NCBI RefSeq assembly: GCF_024166365.1
Contig: NC_064842.1
Location: forward strand, 10,201,001-10,265,000
Length of the DNA: 64,000 bases
Direction: 5' to 3'
Source: Elephas maximus indicus
Taxonomy: Eukaryota; Chordata; Mammalia; Proboscidea; Elephantidae
Part shown: piece after piece, positions 47,634 through 57,041 of the stretch
Layout of the letters: each line of letters starts with the position of its first letter
Numbering within the stretch: the stretch's first letter is position 1
Program-made: the position numbers and the translations under genes
Notes under the pieces: generated by a model
Database searches by the model: none
What the model saw: only the letters and a program-made list of their open reading frames with translations
What the model was told of the DNA's origin: nothing

Positions 47634-47837
47634 GATACCAGAACCGGTTGCTGTCCAGTCGATGCTGACTCCTGGCAACCCCGTGTCTGTCCGAGTAGAG
47701 CTGTGCTCCACAGGGTTTTCAGTGGCTGATTTTTCAGAAGTAGATCGCCAGTCCTTTCTTTGGAGTGGCCTCTGAGTGGACTCCAGCCTTTGGGTGAGCA
47801 GCTGAGAGCGCTAACCATTTGCACCACGCAGGGACCC
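47634..47837 (-). mobile_element. AfroSINE (long form)
   Basis: gaaccggttgctgtccagtc to catttgcaccacgcagggac; middle block cagaagtagatcgccagtcc. Confidence 0.88.
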
Positions 47838-47849
47838 CTTTCCTTAAAG

Positions 47850-48000
47850 ATGCTGTTGCCGTGCCCTATAGCGACCCTAGAGACCCTACAAGACAGAGTA
47901 GAACTGCCCCAGAGGGTTTCCAAGGAGCAGCTGGTGGATTCGAATCGCTGACCTTGTGGTTAGCAGCCAAGCTTTTAACCACTGCACCATCAGGGCTCCT
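47850..48000 (-). mobile_element. AfroSINE (short form) near the C1orf115 promoter
   Basis: gctgttgccgtgccctatag to cactgcaccatcagggctcc. Near-identical tttccttaa(a)ga on both sides is its target duplication. It ends about 270 bp before the CpG island. Confidence 0.9.
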
Positions 48001-48269
48001 TTCCTTAAGATAGGTGCTGTTTTTTAGGATTCTTGATGGGTGTTTTCATTTGCCTTCCCAAGAGCTTGCCGCCGGTTTGCACTCCCTGGAATACTGTGTG
48101 GTCATGGCCGTCTCGTACCCTCGCCAGCCCTGAGCGCAATCTTTATTATTATTATCGCCCCTGCCCATCCGAATGCATGCAGGTGGAGCCTCGTTAACTT
48201 GTGTTTACTTCGTGGCAGGTCCGGTGGAGCGGGTTTTGGGTGTTCCTTGTCCACCGAGCTTCCAGTGTA

Positions 48270-48920
48270 CCCTTCACCTCTCGGGCCAACAGGCGGCTGC
48301 GGGCGGGCCGGGCGCGCTGCCTGGAGGCCGGTCCCGGGCGGGGCCGCCGCAATCGGGGACGCCCCGCCAGGAGGCGCTGCCACCTCCAGGGCCCCCGCCC
48401 CGTCCGGGCTGGGGCGGTGGCCGGCGCGGGAGGCGGCGGGGAGCAGAGGTCGGAGTCGCCCGCGCGGACTCGGTCCGAGGCGCCGCGGCACCATGGCGGT
48501 GGGCGCCCGGCTCCGGAGCACGGCGGCCAGCAGCCTCCAGCGCCGCGGGCGCCGGGGGCGAGGGCGGCCGGGGGGCGACGAGGACACGGCCGCCATCCTG
48601 GAGCACCTGGAGTGCGGGGACGAGGACGCGGAGGCGGCGGCGAGCGGCGCGGGCGGCCCCGGGGCGCGGGGCGCGCGGAGGGTGCACCTGGCCCTGCTCC
48701 CCGAGCGCCACGAGCCGCTGGCCGAGCCGGCGCCCGCCGACAAGCCCAAGCGGAGGTACCGGCAGAAGCTGAAGAAGTACGGCCAGGTAGGGCTCCGGGG
48801 GCGTCCGGGGGGCCCGCTGGCGGGGGCGTGGGCCCGACCATCTCCCTCTGCGGGGCTGCTCTGCGCCGCGCCCCCAGCAAGCCCCCGCACCCTGGCGGCG
48901 TTCGTTTCCAGGGCTCCTCA
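48270..48920 (+). promoter_or_regulatory. CpG island promoter of C1orf115
   Basis: From about 48270 to 48920 the sequence is very GC-rich with frequent CG dinucleotides, the only such stretch in the window. It covers the start codon and all of exon 1 and fades into the intron. No TATA box is evident just upstream, as usual for CpG-island promoters. The transcription start cannot be placed exactly. Confidence 0.85.
48493..48786 (+). CDS. C1orf115: C1orf115 (RDD1) orthologue, coding exon 1
   Basis: Seen: ATG in a strong context (ggcaccATGG), then 98 codons to an exact gtaggg donor in phase 0. The protein begins M-A-V-G-A-R-L-R-S, has an Arg/Gly-rich start, an acidic stretch ([12 protein letters not shown]), an Ala/Gly-rich part, then [15 protein letters not shown] and a basic end [14 protein letters not shown]. 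Family knowledge: it matches human C1orf115, also called RDD1 (required for drug-induced death 1), a small membrane-associated protein reported to influence ABCB1 (MDR1) efflux-pump abundance or localisation. The same frame is open upstream to 48040, but there is no comparable conserved wording there and the strong start context at 48493 is preferred. Confidence 0.93.
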
Positions 48921-49090
48921 AACTCTTCAGTCTGGGAACTGGCAAGTGAGGCAAGAAGCAAGTTGCCGTAAAGATATAAACTAAATCAGGGGTTTTGCGG
49001 GCTCCCACTCTACCTCCCGCTCCGCTGTTGGCAGGTTGGTGACACTTTCCAGGTGTGCTTACCGAGGTGGTCCTTATCCCAAAAGTGTCT

Positions 49091-49305
49091 TAAAAACCAA
49101 AGCCAAACCCACTGCCATCGAGTCGATTCCGACTCATAGCGACCCTATAGCGACAGAGTAGAACTGCCCCATAGGGTTTCCCAGGCTGTAAATCTTTCCG
49201 GAAGCAGACTGCCGCATCTTTCTCTCCAAGAGTGAGCTGATGGGTTGGAACCGCCTAACTTTCGTTTAGCAGCCGAGTGCTTAACCACTGCACCCCCAGG
49301 GCTCC
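49091..49305 (-). mobile_element. AfroSINE (long form)
   Basis: cttaaaaaccaaagccaaac to ccactgcacccccagggctc; middle block cggaagcagactgccgcatc. Confidence 0.93.
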
Positions 49306-50149
49306 TCTAAATGTGCCTTCCCATTATCCTACAGAGTAGGCGGGACGGGAATCAGTGTCCCTATTGAACCGAGGCTTTAGCACGGTTAGATGACCCCATT
49401 TGAAAGTAGGGGTTGCAACCCACCTTCTCTGTTTCTTGCCAGCATCCTTTCCAGGACATTGCACTGGCTGAGGATTGTTTGCGATATTTCCCTAAATATT
49501 TTCAAGATCATTTTCAGGACCTGAGAGCTCAACAAATGCATAAGCACGCGTTTGTGCAGTCTACATTCCTCCCAGCCAGCTGTCTGTGTCCTCTGGGGCC
49601 TGGAAACACTGTCATTTGCCTTGGAGCGGGGAGAGATAATAGGATAAAATGGCAGTTTTCTCATCAGAGATCACAACACACTCCCAGGTGCCTCTCTCTA
49701 GAAACACTTCAAGCAGCCACCTTTACTCCCGGTGGCTGGGCAGGGTCACCCAAAAGAGAAATCACAAAACTCGTAGTGTCCTGGCCAAGGGCCATGGGCC
49801 CCACCTAATTTATTGTCCAGCCATCTGTGTCCTCCAGGGGCCTCTTACCATGCCTGAAGCCAGCCAGTCCCCGAACTGGAAGCTTAGGTTTATCATCCTC
49901 TTTAAAGGTATGTCAGCAGCTTTAGTCATAAACCAACAGCCTGGTGAAACATAATAAAAGCTATGGAGTTGGGATTCCCAAGCTTATGGTTGTGTTAGGA
50001 CTAATCACTTCTCTTCCAGGTCCCAGCTGACCACAAAGAAGCCATCGTTTGCCTCTTGACTGGTGAACTGATAAGATGGAAATCTTGGCTCAGGGGCTGG
50101 CACTGGAGAAGTTTTTTGGGTGCTCGCTATGTGCCAGGCATGGTGCTTA

Positions 50150-50535
50150 TTGGCTGCTGGCAAGTCGATTCTGACTCATGGTGACGTCCTGAGTTAAGGA
50201 GTAGAACTCGATAGAGTTTTCTTGGCTGTAATCTTTACAGGGAGCCCTGGTGGCACAGAGGTTAAGAACTTGGCTGCTAACCAAAAGGTCAGCAGTTCAA
50301 ATCCACCGGCTGCTCCTTGGAAACCCTATACGGCAGTTCTACTCTGTCCCATAGAGTCACTGTCTATGAGTTGGAATTGACTCAGTGGCAGTGGGTTTGG
50401 TTTTTTGTCTATTTGTTTTAATCTTTACAGAAGCAGATCACCAGTCCTTTTTCCCGAGGTATCACTGGGTGGGTTCAAACTGCCAACCTTTAGGTTAGCA
50501 GTGGAGCGCAAACAATTTGTACCACCTAGGGAGCA
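50150..50535 (-). mobile_element. AfroSINE (long form), split by a younger AfroSINE
   Basis: Left part 50150-50240 (tggctgctggcaagtcgatt to ggctgtaatctttacag), right part 50431-50535 (aagcagatcaccagtccttt to tttgtaccacctagggagc). The halves join exactly once the inner element and one copy of taatctttacag are removed. Confidence 0.93.
50241..50418 (+). mobile_element. AfroSINE (short form) inserted in another AfroSINE
   Basis: ggagccctggtggcacagag to gtgggtttggttttttgtct. Flanked by taatctttacag at 50229-50240 and 50419-50430. Confidence 0.95.
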
Positions 50536-51013
50536 CTGGAAATACAAAAATGAATACAATGCATTCCTGCCCTAGAGGAGTCCACAGCCTCCTAGGGAGA
50601 AAGACAGATGTGGCCACGCTGACATGGTGGGGCCCCAGCATGGAGCCACAGGGCACTGAACTGCTCAAGGAGAGTTTCACATCAACAGTGACGTGAAAAC
50701 TGGGTGCTGAAGGATGAGTTAAGGGATGGAGAAGGGGTAGCATCTGAAGCAGAGGAACAGCACATGCAGAAGTGTGCGTGTGTGCAAGCAAGAGACTCTA
50801 GTCTCTATAGACCCAGGAGGGCATGTGAAAGGACACAGTCCCGCTAGGGTTAGACATGCCTTTCCTGCCCTTTGAAAGGGTGGCTTTAGCATCCACTTCC
50901 TCGGAGGTGGATGAGAGGGTAACCAAGCTCCATCATGGAGGGAGGAATATCTGACCCTTCTTTGCTGAAAACCCACAAGAAGAGCCAAGGCTGGGCTAGA
51001 AATGTGGGGAGGT

Positions 51014-51223
51014 GAGTCCCTGGGTGGTGCAAATGATTAATGAACTCGACTGTTTACTGAAAGGTTGGCGGTTCAGGTGTACCCAGAGGGGCTTTGGAAG
51101 AAAGGCCAGGTGATCTACTTCCCAAAAAAAAAACAGCCTTTGAAAACCCTATGAAGCACAGTTCTACTCTGACACGCGTGAGGCTGCCATGAGTTGGAAT
51201 CGAGTGGATGGCAACTGGTTACA
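51014..51223 (+). mobile_element. AfroSINE (long form), diverged
   Basis: gtgagtccctgggtggtgca to gagtggatggcaactggtta; middle block ccaggtgatctacttcccaa. Confidence 0.85.
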
Positions 51224-51837
51224 TGGTTAGTCAACGGGTAAAACCGAATCATACTTGAGCCCAGTGGAATATGGAGTGAACTGCAAACAACTGCACATTG
51301 TTAAGGAATGGCTTTTCCTTTGAGGAAGAGTGATTAAATTTCCTTTTCATCCGGTAGCTTTTCAAATCCTTCACCCAAGCCCCTTCCTGATCCTGTTTAA
51401 AGAAAGGTATTTGGCCTTTGAAATGTAAACAAGCGGAAGAAGCCCTTAGGGGAAGGATGGGCTCACACTGCCCCTTGCACCCGATGGCCCCAACCAGGAA
51501 CCCCCAGTGCCGAACTGGTCCAGTCCTCTGGAAGGGCGAGGCAGCTCTGAGCTGTGTGCCTGGGACTCTTGCTAGTCAGTGTCCCCAGCTGATTTTTAAG
51601 TAATGACATTAACATTCACTTGTATGGTGCATTTATTGTTGTTAAAGTGCCATTCCCTGGGAACAGGGAAGGGGAAGGAAACGTTCATTAGTTGTGCTCT
51701 TTCAGGGTTCCAAGTACCTTATATGCGATTTCTCTGAATCCCCTCAACAACTTTGGAAACCTGTTATTATCCCCGTTTTACTGCAAAAGAAATGAGTTTA
51801 TGGAAGTTAAGCCATTTATTCAAGGCCACCCAGCTAG

Positions 51838-52956
51838 GATCAAGAAGGAAATCCAAGAACCAGAGAAGGAACCGGACTACAGGACTAACTGCTTTTGTGG
51901 ACCATTACCTCCTCTACCTTGAGACCAGAAGAACTAGATGGTACCCGGCTTCCACTACTAAACATTATCAAGTGGGACACGATAGATGGATCCTGATAGA
52001 AAAGGTGAAAACTGTGAAACAGAACTTCATATTCTTAAAGAATCCAGACTTACTGGACCCATTGAGACTGGAGGAATCTCTGACACTGTTGCCATGAGAT
52101 ACTCCTTAAACCTTGAAGCAAAACTATTTCCTGAAGTCACCTTTTAACTAAATAGCAGGTTAGCTCAAAAAGTAAAGAATGTCGCCCTTCAGTGCTGTTG
52201 TTGTTAGGTGCTGTGGAGTCTCCTAGCGACCTTATGTACGACAAAACGAAACGCTGCCCAGTCCTGCGCCATCCTCACAGTCGTTGCTGTGTTTGAGCTC
52301 ATCGTTACAGCTTCTGTGTCAGTCCATCTCGTTGAGGGTCTTCCTCTGTTTCACTGACCCTCTACTTTACCAAGCGTGATGTCCTCCTCCAGGGGACTGA
52401 TCCTTCCTAACAACCCAAAGTATGTGAGACAAAGTCTTGCCATCCTTGCCTCTAAGGAGCGTTCCAGTTGTACTTCTTCTGAGACAGATTTCTTTGTTCT
52501 TTTGGCAGTCCATGGTATATTCACCAGTTTTTGCCAACACCATAATTCAAAGGCATCAATTCTTCTTCGGTCTTCCTCATTCATTGTCCAGCTTTCACCT
52601 GCATATGAGGCGATTGAAAACACCATGGCTCGGGTCAGGCACACCTTAGTCCTTAGAGTGACATCTTTAACACTTTAAAGAGATCTTTTGAGTACTACAC
52701 TTTTAAAAAAATTATCTGTATGAGACCAAATGGACAACAGTTACTTTAAAGCAGAGATGAAAAGTTGGGGGACATTGAGAATAAGTTAATGGAAGGGAAA
52801 CAGCTAGAACAGAAATACTAATAAGAATGTCGACACAATGTGAAGAATGTAACCAATGTCACTGAACGCTATGTGTAGAAATTGTTGAATAGGAGTGTGT
52901 TTTACTCTGCATATTTTCACCAAAAATACAATAAAATATTTAAAATTTAAAAAAGA
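51838..52956 (+). mobile_element. L1 3'UTR insertion, split by RTE, with 12-bp target duplication
   Basis: Left part 51838-52192 shares agaccagaagaactagatgg and ttaaaccttgaagcaaaact with the copy at 10795-11345; right part 52690-52956 continues the 3'UTR to an ataaaatattt and A-rich end. Bounded by ccacccagctag at 51826-51837 and 52957-52968. Confidence 0.85.
52193..52690 (-). mobile_element. RTE LINE 3' end fragment inside L1
   Basis: tgttgttgttaggtgctgtg to cctcggtcttcctcat-type region and ttaacactttaaagagatct. The minus-strand frame spells Y-A-G-E-S-W-T-M-N-E-E-D-R-R and L-T-Y-F-G-L-L-G-R, the RTE C-terminal part. Confidence 0.9.
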
Positions 52957-53392
52957 CCACCCAGCTAGAGAGCAGCAGAGCTAGCCCTTGGGGAACCTCA
53001 TCTGGACCTGCCAAGGCAGAAGCAGTTGGCGTGAGGGAGGAAAAAGTGATCCCCCAAACTTAGCTTAAATAAGCAGTCCCCTTTCCCAGACACCTGAGAG
53101 CCACAGTGAGAGCTGGGGGGAAGAAGGACTTATTCTTGGAGAATTCTGGAAGCCAGAAGTCTAAAATCCATTTCATTAGGTTAAACTCAAGGTTGGAAGG
53201 GCTGGTTCCGTATGGAGACCCCAGAGGAGAAGCAATTTCTTGCACTTTGCAGTTCCCAGAGGCCACCTGCATCCCTATCTCGTGCCCCTCTTCCTCCATC
53301 TTTACAGCCAGCAGCATAGTGTCTTCAAATCTCTCTCTCTCTGTCCCTCTGTCATATCACCTTCTATCTGACTCTGGCTCCTCCTTGTTACG

Positions 53393-53592
53393 GTTGTTGT
53401 TAGTTGCTGTCGAGTGGATTCTGACTCATGGCGACCCCATATGTGTCAGAGTAGAACTGCTCCACAGGGTTTTCAAGGCTGTGACCTCAGAAGTAGGTCA
53501 CCAGGCCTGTCTTCCAAGCCCCTCTTGGACTGGAACGGCCAACCTGTAGGCTGGTAGTTGAGCACCCTAACAGTCTGGGCAACCGACTCCTT
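53393..53592 (-). mobile_element. AfroSINE (long form)
   Basis: gttgttgttagttgctgtcg to agtctgggcaaccgactcc; middle block cagaagtaggtcaccaggcc. Confidence 0.88.
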
Positions 53593-54447
53593 CCACATCC
53601 CTCTTATAGAGACTCTTGATGAGATTGGACCCACCTGGATAATTCAGGCTACCATCGCCTTCTCAAGATCCTTAAATTAATCACATCTGCAAATTTTCCA
53701 TTTTCGTATAAGGTAACATAGTCGTAGGTTCTGGGGATTAGGATGTGGACATCTTGGGGAGCCACTGTTCGGTCTACCAGACGAGCCATGTCACTATACC
53801 CCATTGCCCCCTGAGAGATCGTATGGGTTGAAAGCTCTACTCAGATCAAAGAATCCAAAATCTCCCTCGAATGCCTGTGTAACCGTCCTTGATAGTTTTT
53901 TACATTCCTTTGTATCGCGTTCCTCAAATCTGTGTTTGACACTGTTCTAGTTAATGAGCTATTTTAGTAGCTTTTTTTTCTAAATTGCAAAGATAAAATG
54001 ACCCGTGGTTTTTGAAAAAAATAACAGGTTGAGGAAAATGCGTGTACAAGTACCAAAAAAGCCATGTTGAGTGCAGGCAATCCGTGATTGTGGAGGCATC
54101 ATTTATAAAGGATCTCTCTTGCTCCCAGAAAACAGTTTTTTGTTGTTGTTTCAAAAATACAAGTTCTCACAATGATTCCTGTCACAGATTTATAGAAATG
54201 CATCTCTTAGCAGCAACATCAACCCACACGCGTGCACACATGCACCCATACAAACACACATGTGCGTATGTGTGCGCACACGTCTGCATATTCCCTGATG
54301 GCTCACCCAGTAGCGGTTGGGTCAATGCCTGGAGAAGCAGAGTCTAGAGAAGACGCCAATGTTATCTGCTTCTCCCAGAGCTCCACATTTAGCCTGACAG
54401 GTTCCAAAGAAGCTTCAGGCTCTTTCTCGGTGCTGGGGATGCCAGCT

Positions 54448-54650
54448 GAGCCACTTGCTGTAGGGTTAATTCCAACGCATGGCACCTCCATGTGTATCAG
54501 AGGGAACTGTGCTCCGTGTGGTTTTCAGTGGCTGATTTTTCGGAAGTAGATCACTAGACCTTCCTTCCGAGGTGCTTCTGGGTAGACTTGAACCTCAAAC
54601 CTTTTGGTTAACACTCAAGCACTTAACCATTTGTTCCACCAAGGGACTCC
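54448..54650 (-). mobile_element. AfroSINE (long form), diverged
   Basis: agccacttgctgtagggtta to tttgttccaccaagggactc; middle block cggaagtagatcactagacc. Confidence 0.87.
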
Positions 54651-54879
54651 CTTGGTGACACAGAAATGAGCAAAACAAACTCCTCTCCCTCATTCTATTT
54701 CCATGAGGGACTCTGTAATTTAAACTACAGAAAGCTTAAGTAAACCAGAAATTATCAGAAATTATACTCTTAAGAAACTTTCCTGAACAGGTTGTGAAGT
54801 ATCTTGGATATATTACCACAATAAACCTAAATTACTATGTAATAAGGAGAAGTAAATATTATTTTATGTTAGTAATACC

Positions 54880-55088
54880 TGGCAGTTTTTGGCATTTATA
54901 CCACTACCTATACTTTGTGCCAGGTGCCATCGTAAGTACTTTCATTGCATAAAATCATTTAATCCTTTTAATAAGCCAATGAGGTGATTGCTAAATATTC
55001 CCATTTTATAGGTGAGGAAACTGAGGTCAAGGAAAGCTAAGTAAGCGATGGAGCTAGAATTCAAGCCCAGGCCATGAGCAATTAATGA
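54880..55088 (-). mobile_element. MIR element
   Basis: tttgtgccaggtgccatcgt, tattcccattttataggtga, ggaaactgaggtcaaggaaa and gagctagaattcaagcccag are the reverse-strand MIR landmarks in order. Confidence 0.8.
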
Positions 55089-55554
55089 CGAGTTTGCGTA
55101 CTGCCTTCAATACAGAAGGGAAGTACAATATGTGGTCAAGGGCATGGGTTCTGAGACGCTGAGCTTGAACTTCAGCTCTGCCTCTTTCCAGCTATACAAC
55201 CTTGGATAAATGTAACTCCCTGTGTTTTCTTCTTGTTGAAACCTGACAGCCAAAGGCCACCAGGAATGCACTGGTAGCCAGTCAAAGGAGAATGCTTGCC
55301 CAAGGAACCCCGAGGCATCTCAAAAAGTGGGGATCTCAATTAGGGGGTTGAATATTTGAGTCTGAGTTTGTAAAAATGGCATAGGAACGGTGTCTGACCT
55401 CCTCTAACTTCACATGGGGGAAGGAGAATCACGATCAACAGCCCAAGGCTGATTCCCATGAGGCGGAGGTCAGACATGCCTCTTCTCTCCACCACCTTCA
55501 GCAATTCCGACACCAGCCGTCCCACCCATGGCACTCTCTACCTCTGTGCTGGGT

Positions 55555-56150
55555 TCCATAATTCATTGCAATGGCTGCAATGAACTCACAGACAATACTC
55601 ATGATTTTGGGGTTTATTAGGGAAGTAACAGGTTACAGTTCAGGCTCAGGAACACTCAGCATCTTCCCAGAGTGCCACGTGCACTCCTTTCCCTGGCCCT
55701 TTGGCCTCTGCCCTGCTCAGGCAAGTGTTACAAAGCTCTTTTAGCTCTGCCTATAAGTTCCCCGAGGCACCCTACTCTGCCAGCAAGGCTCCTAACCAAA
55801 GGCACTCAGCTTTCTTGCTCCATGGGCCAGGAAGCCCGCCGTGCCAACTCCTGCCATCATTTCTCCACCACTGCTTCTCTACCAATGTTCCAGGAGCTTC
55901 TCAGGGCAGGGATCCTGGGTCCAAAGGATGCATTCTCTACTCCTGGCTGTTCTTCCTTGGTGGTGGTAGGATCCTCTCTTTCCCGCCTCTGGAGAGGAGA
56001 AAGTCAAAGCCAAGGTCAGAGAGGGTATGACAGCAAGTGTGAAAGGAATGACACTGGGGGAGAAAACCATTTTCTCTATTGGAACACAAGGCAAGGTGGG
56101 AGAAGTCAGGGGCAGGGGCAGGCAGATTTGTGGGCTTTGTTATGGGAAGA
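55555..56150 (-). mobile_element. Possible LTR element
   Basis: gattttggggtttattaggg, agtaacaggttacagttcag, gccagcaaggctcctaacca and caggagcttctcagggcagg look like an LTR on the minus strand; the last words are shared with the MaLR-like copy at 57042-57496. Borders unclear. Confidence 0.35.
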
Positions 56151-56211
56151 TGAATGAGTTCTCTGAGGACCGCTGAATTATTCAGTGAAAAACAAAGGCA
56201 TGGAGGCTATG

Positions 56212-56510
56212 AGGTTTGTGATTGTGTTCAGGAATGTTGAGAGAAACTGGTCCACCTAGTTATTGGAGTTGGGAAGGTCAAAGAGCTGAGACAAGGTGGT
56301 TGTGAGTGTGAGCGTGTGTGTTGAGAGTGAGAAGGCTTACAGAGAATAAAAAGTCACCTGGGAGAAAGGGAAAGTGAGCCTACTACAGACAGAGGGTAGG
56401 TTTGCCAGGTATTGTTAGAAGTCAAAGTAAGGTTTGTGATTGTGTTCATGAATTTTGAGGGAAGCTGATCCATTTGGTTATTGGAGTTGGAAAGGTCAAA
56501 GAGCTGAGAC
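56212..56510. repeat. Two direct copies of an 81-bp segment
   Basis: aggtttgtgattgtgttcag... at 56212-56292 recurs at 56430-56510 with about 10 differences, 218 bp apart. Both end aaggtcaaagagctgaga. Confidence 0.9.
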
Positions 56511-57041
56511 TAGGCGTGTGAGGCAAAGTCCAGGTCATCTACATGGGCATGACATCGTTGAGCGTGATGACATCAGTTGGGGTGGGGAAAGCAAGACCAG
56601 GAGGTAATAGCACAATACATGTTAGTCAATGGGGGTGGTCTTCATTCCTGTTGGAGATGATTTTGAACCCCTTGTATGCCCCCTGTCCAGCAGCAGGCCT
56701 GGTAGAGAAAGAGGAAGAGTGGAGACCAAGAAAGCACGGCCCTGTCCTTACCAGTAAGGAGTCTATAACTGTATTGGAGACACAAGACTTCTACAGATGC
56801 AGCAATTAGAGAACAAAGGGGAACTAAAAAGGGACAAGTGTGTGGGTCAGTCAGGGATATATGTAGCAAGCCGGCCTTTCAGAGAAGAGATTGAAGGAAA
56901 CCTTGGCCCAGCCTCCAGGTGATTCAATAACTTTTAGCTGGAACAGGGAAGAGGATTGTGCTTTTATAAAAAGAAAGACGGCTTTGGTTTTAGAACTAGC
57001 AGCTTCACCACTGGTTCTGAGAGGTTCTCTGAAGGATCTGT

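Larger units (their letters stand above)
50108..50790. mobile_element. Ancient dispersed repeat hosting nested SINEs
   Basis: tgctcgctatgtgccaggca before the SINE nest and gaaatacaaaaatgaataca, gcattcctgccctagaggag, gctgaaggatgagttaaggg after it. Same old family as 21600-22358. Confidence 0.5.
51700..52990 (-). mobile_element. MIR element, split by L1 (and RTE)
   Basis: Left part 51700-51837 (caagtaccttatatgcgatt, tattatccccgttttactgc, caaggccacccagctag) and right part 52957-52990 (ccacccagctagagagcagc, agagctagccc) form one reverse-strand MIR. The duplicated ccacccagctag marks the L1 insertion. Confidence 0.8.

Noticed and set aside
48102-49008. Long open frames antisense and out of frame to C1orf115 exon 1 (up to 262 codons)
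   Set aside because: The CpG island lacks stop codons in most frames because of GC content. Only the frame giving the conserved C1orf115 wording is supported.
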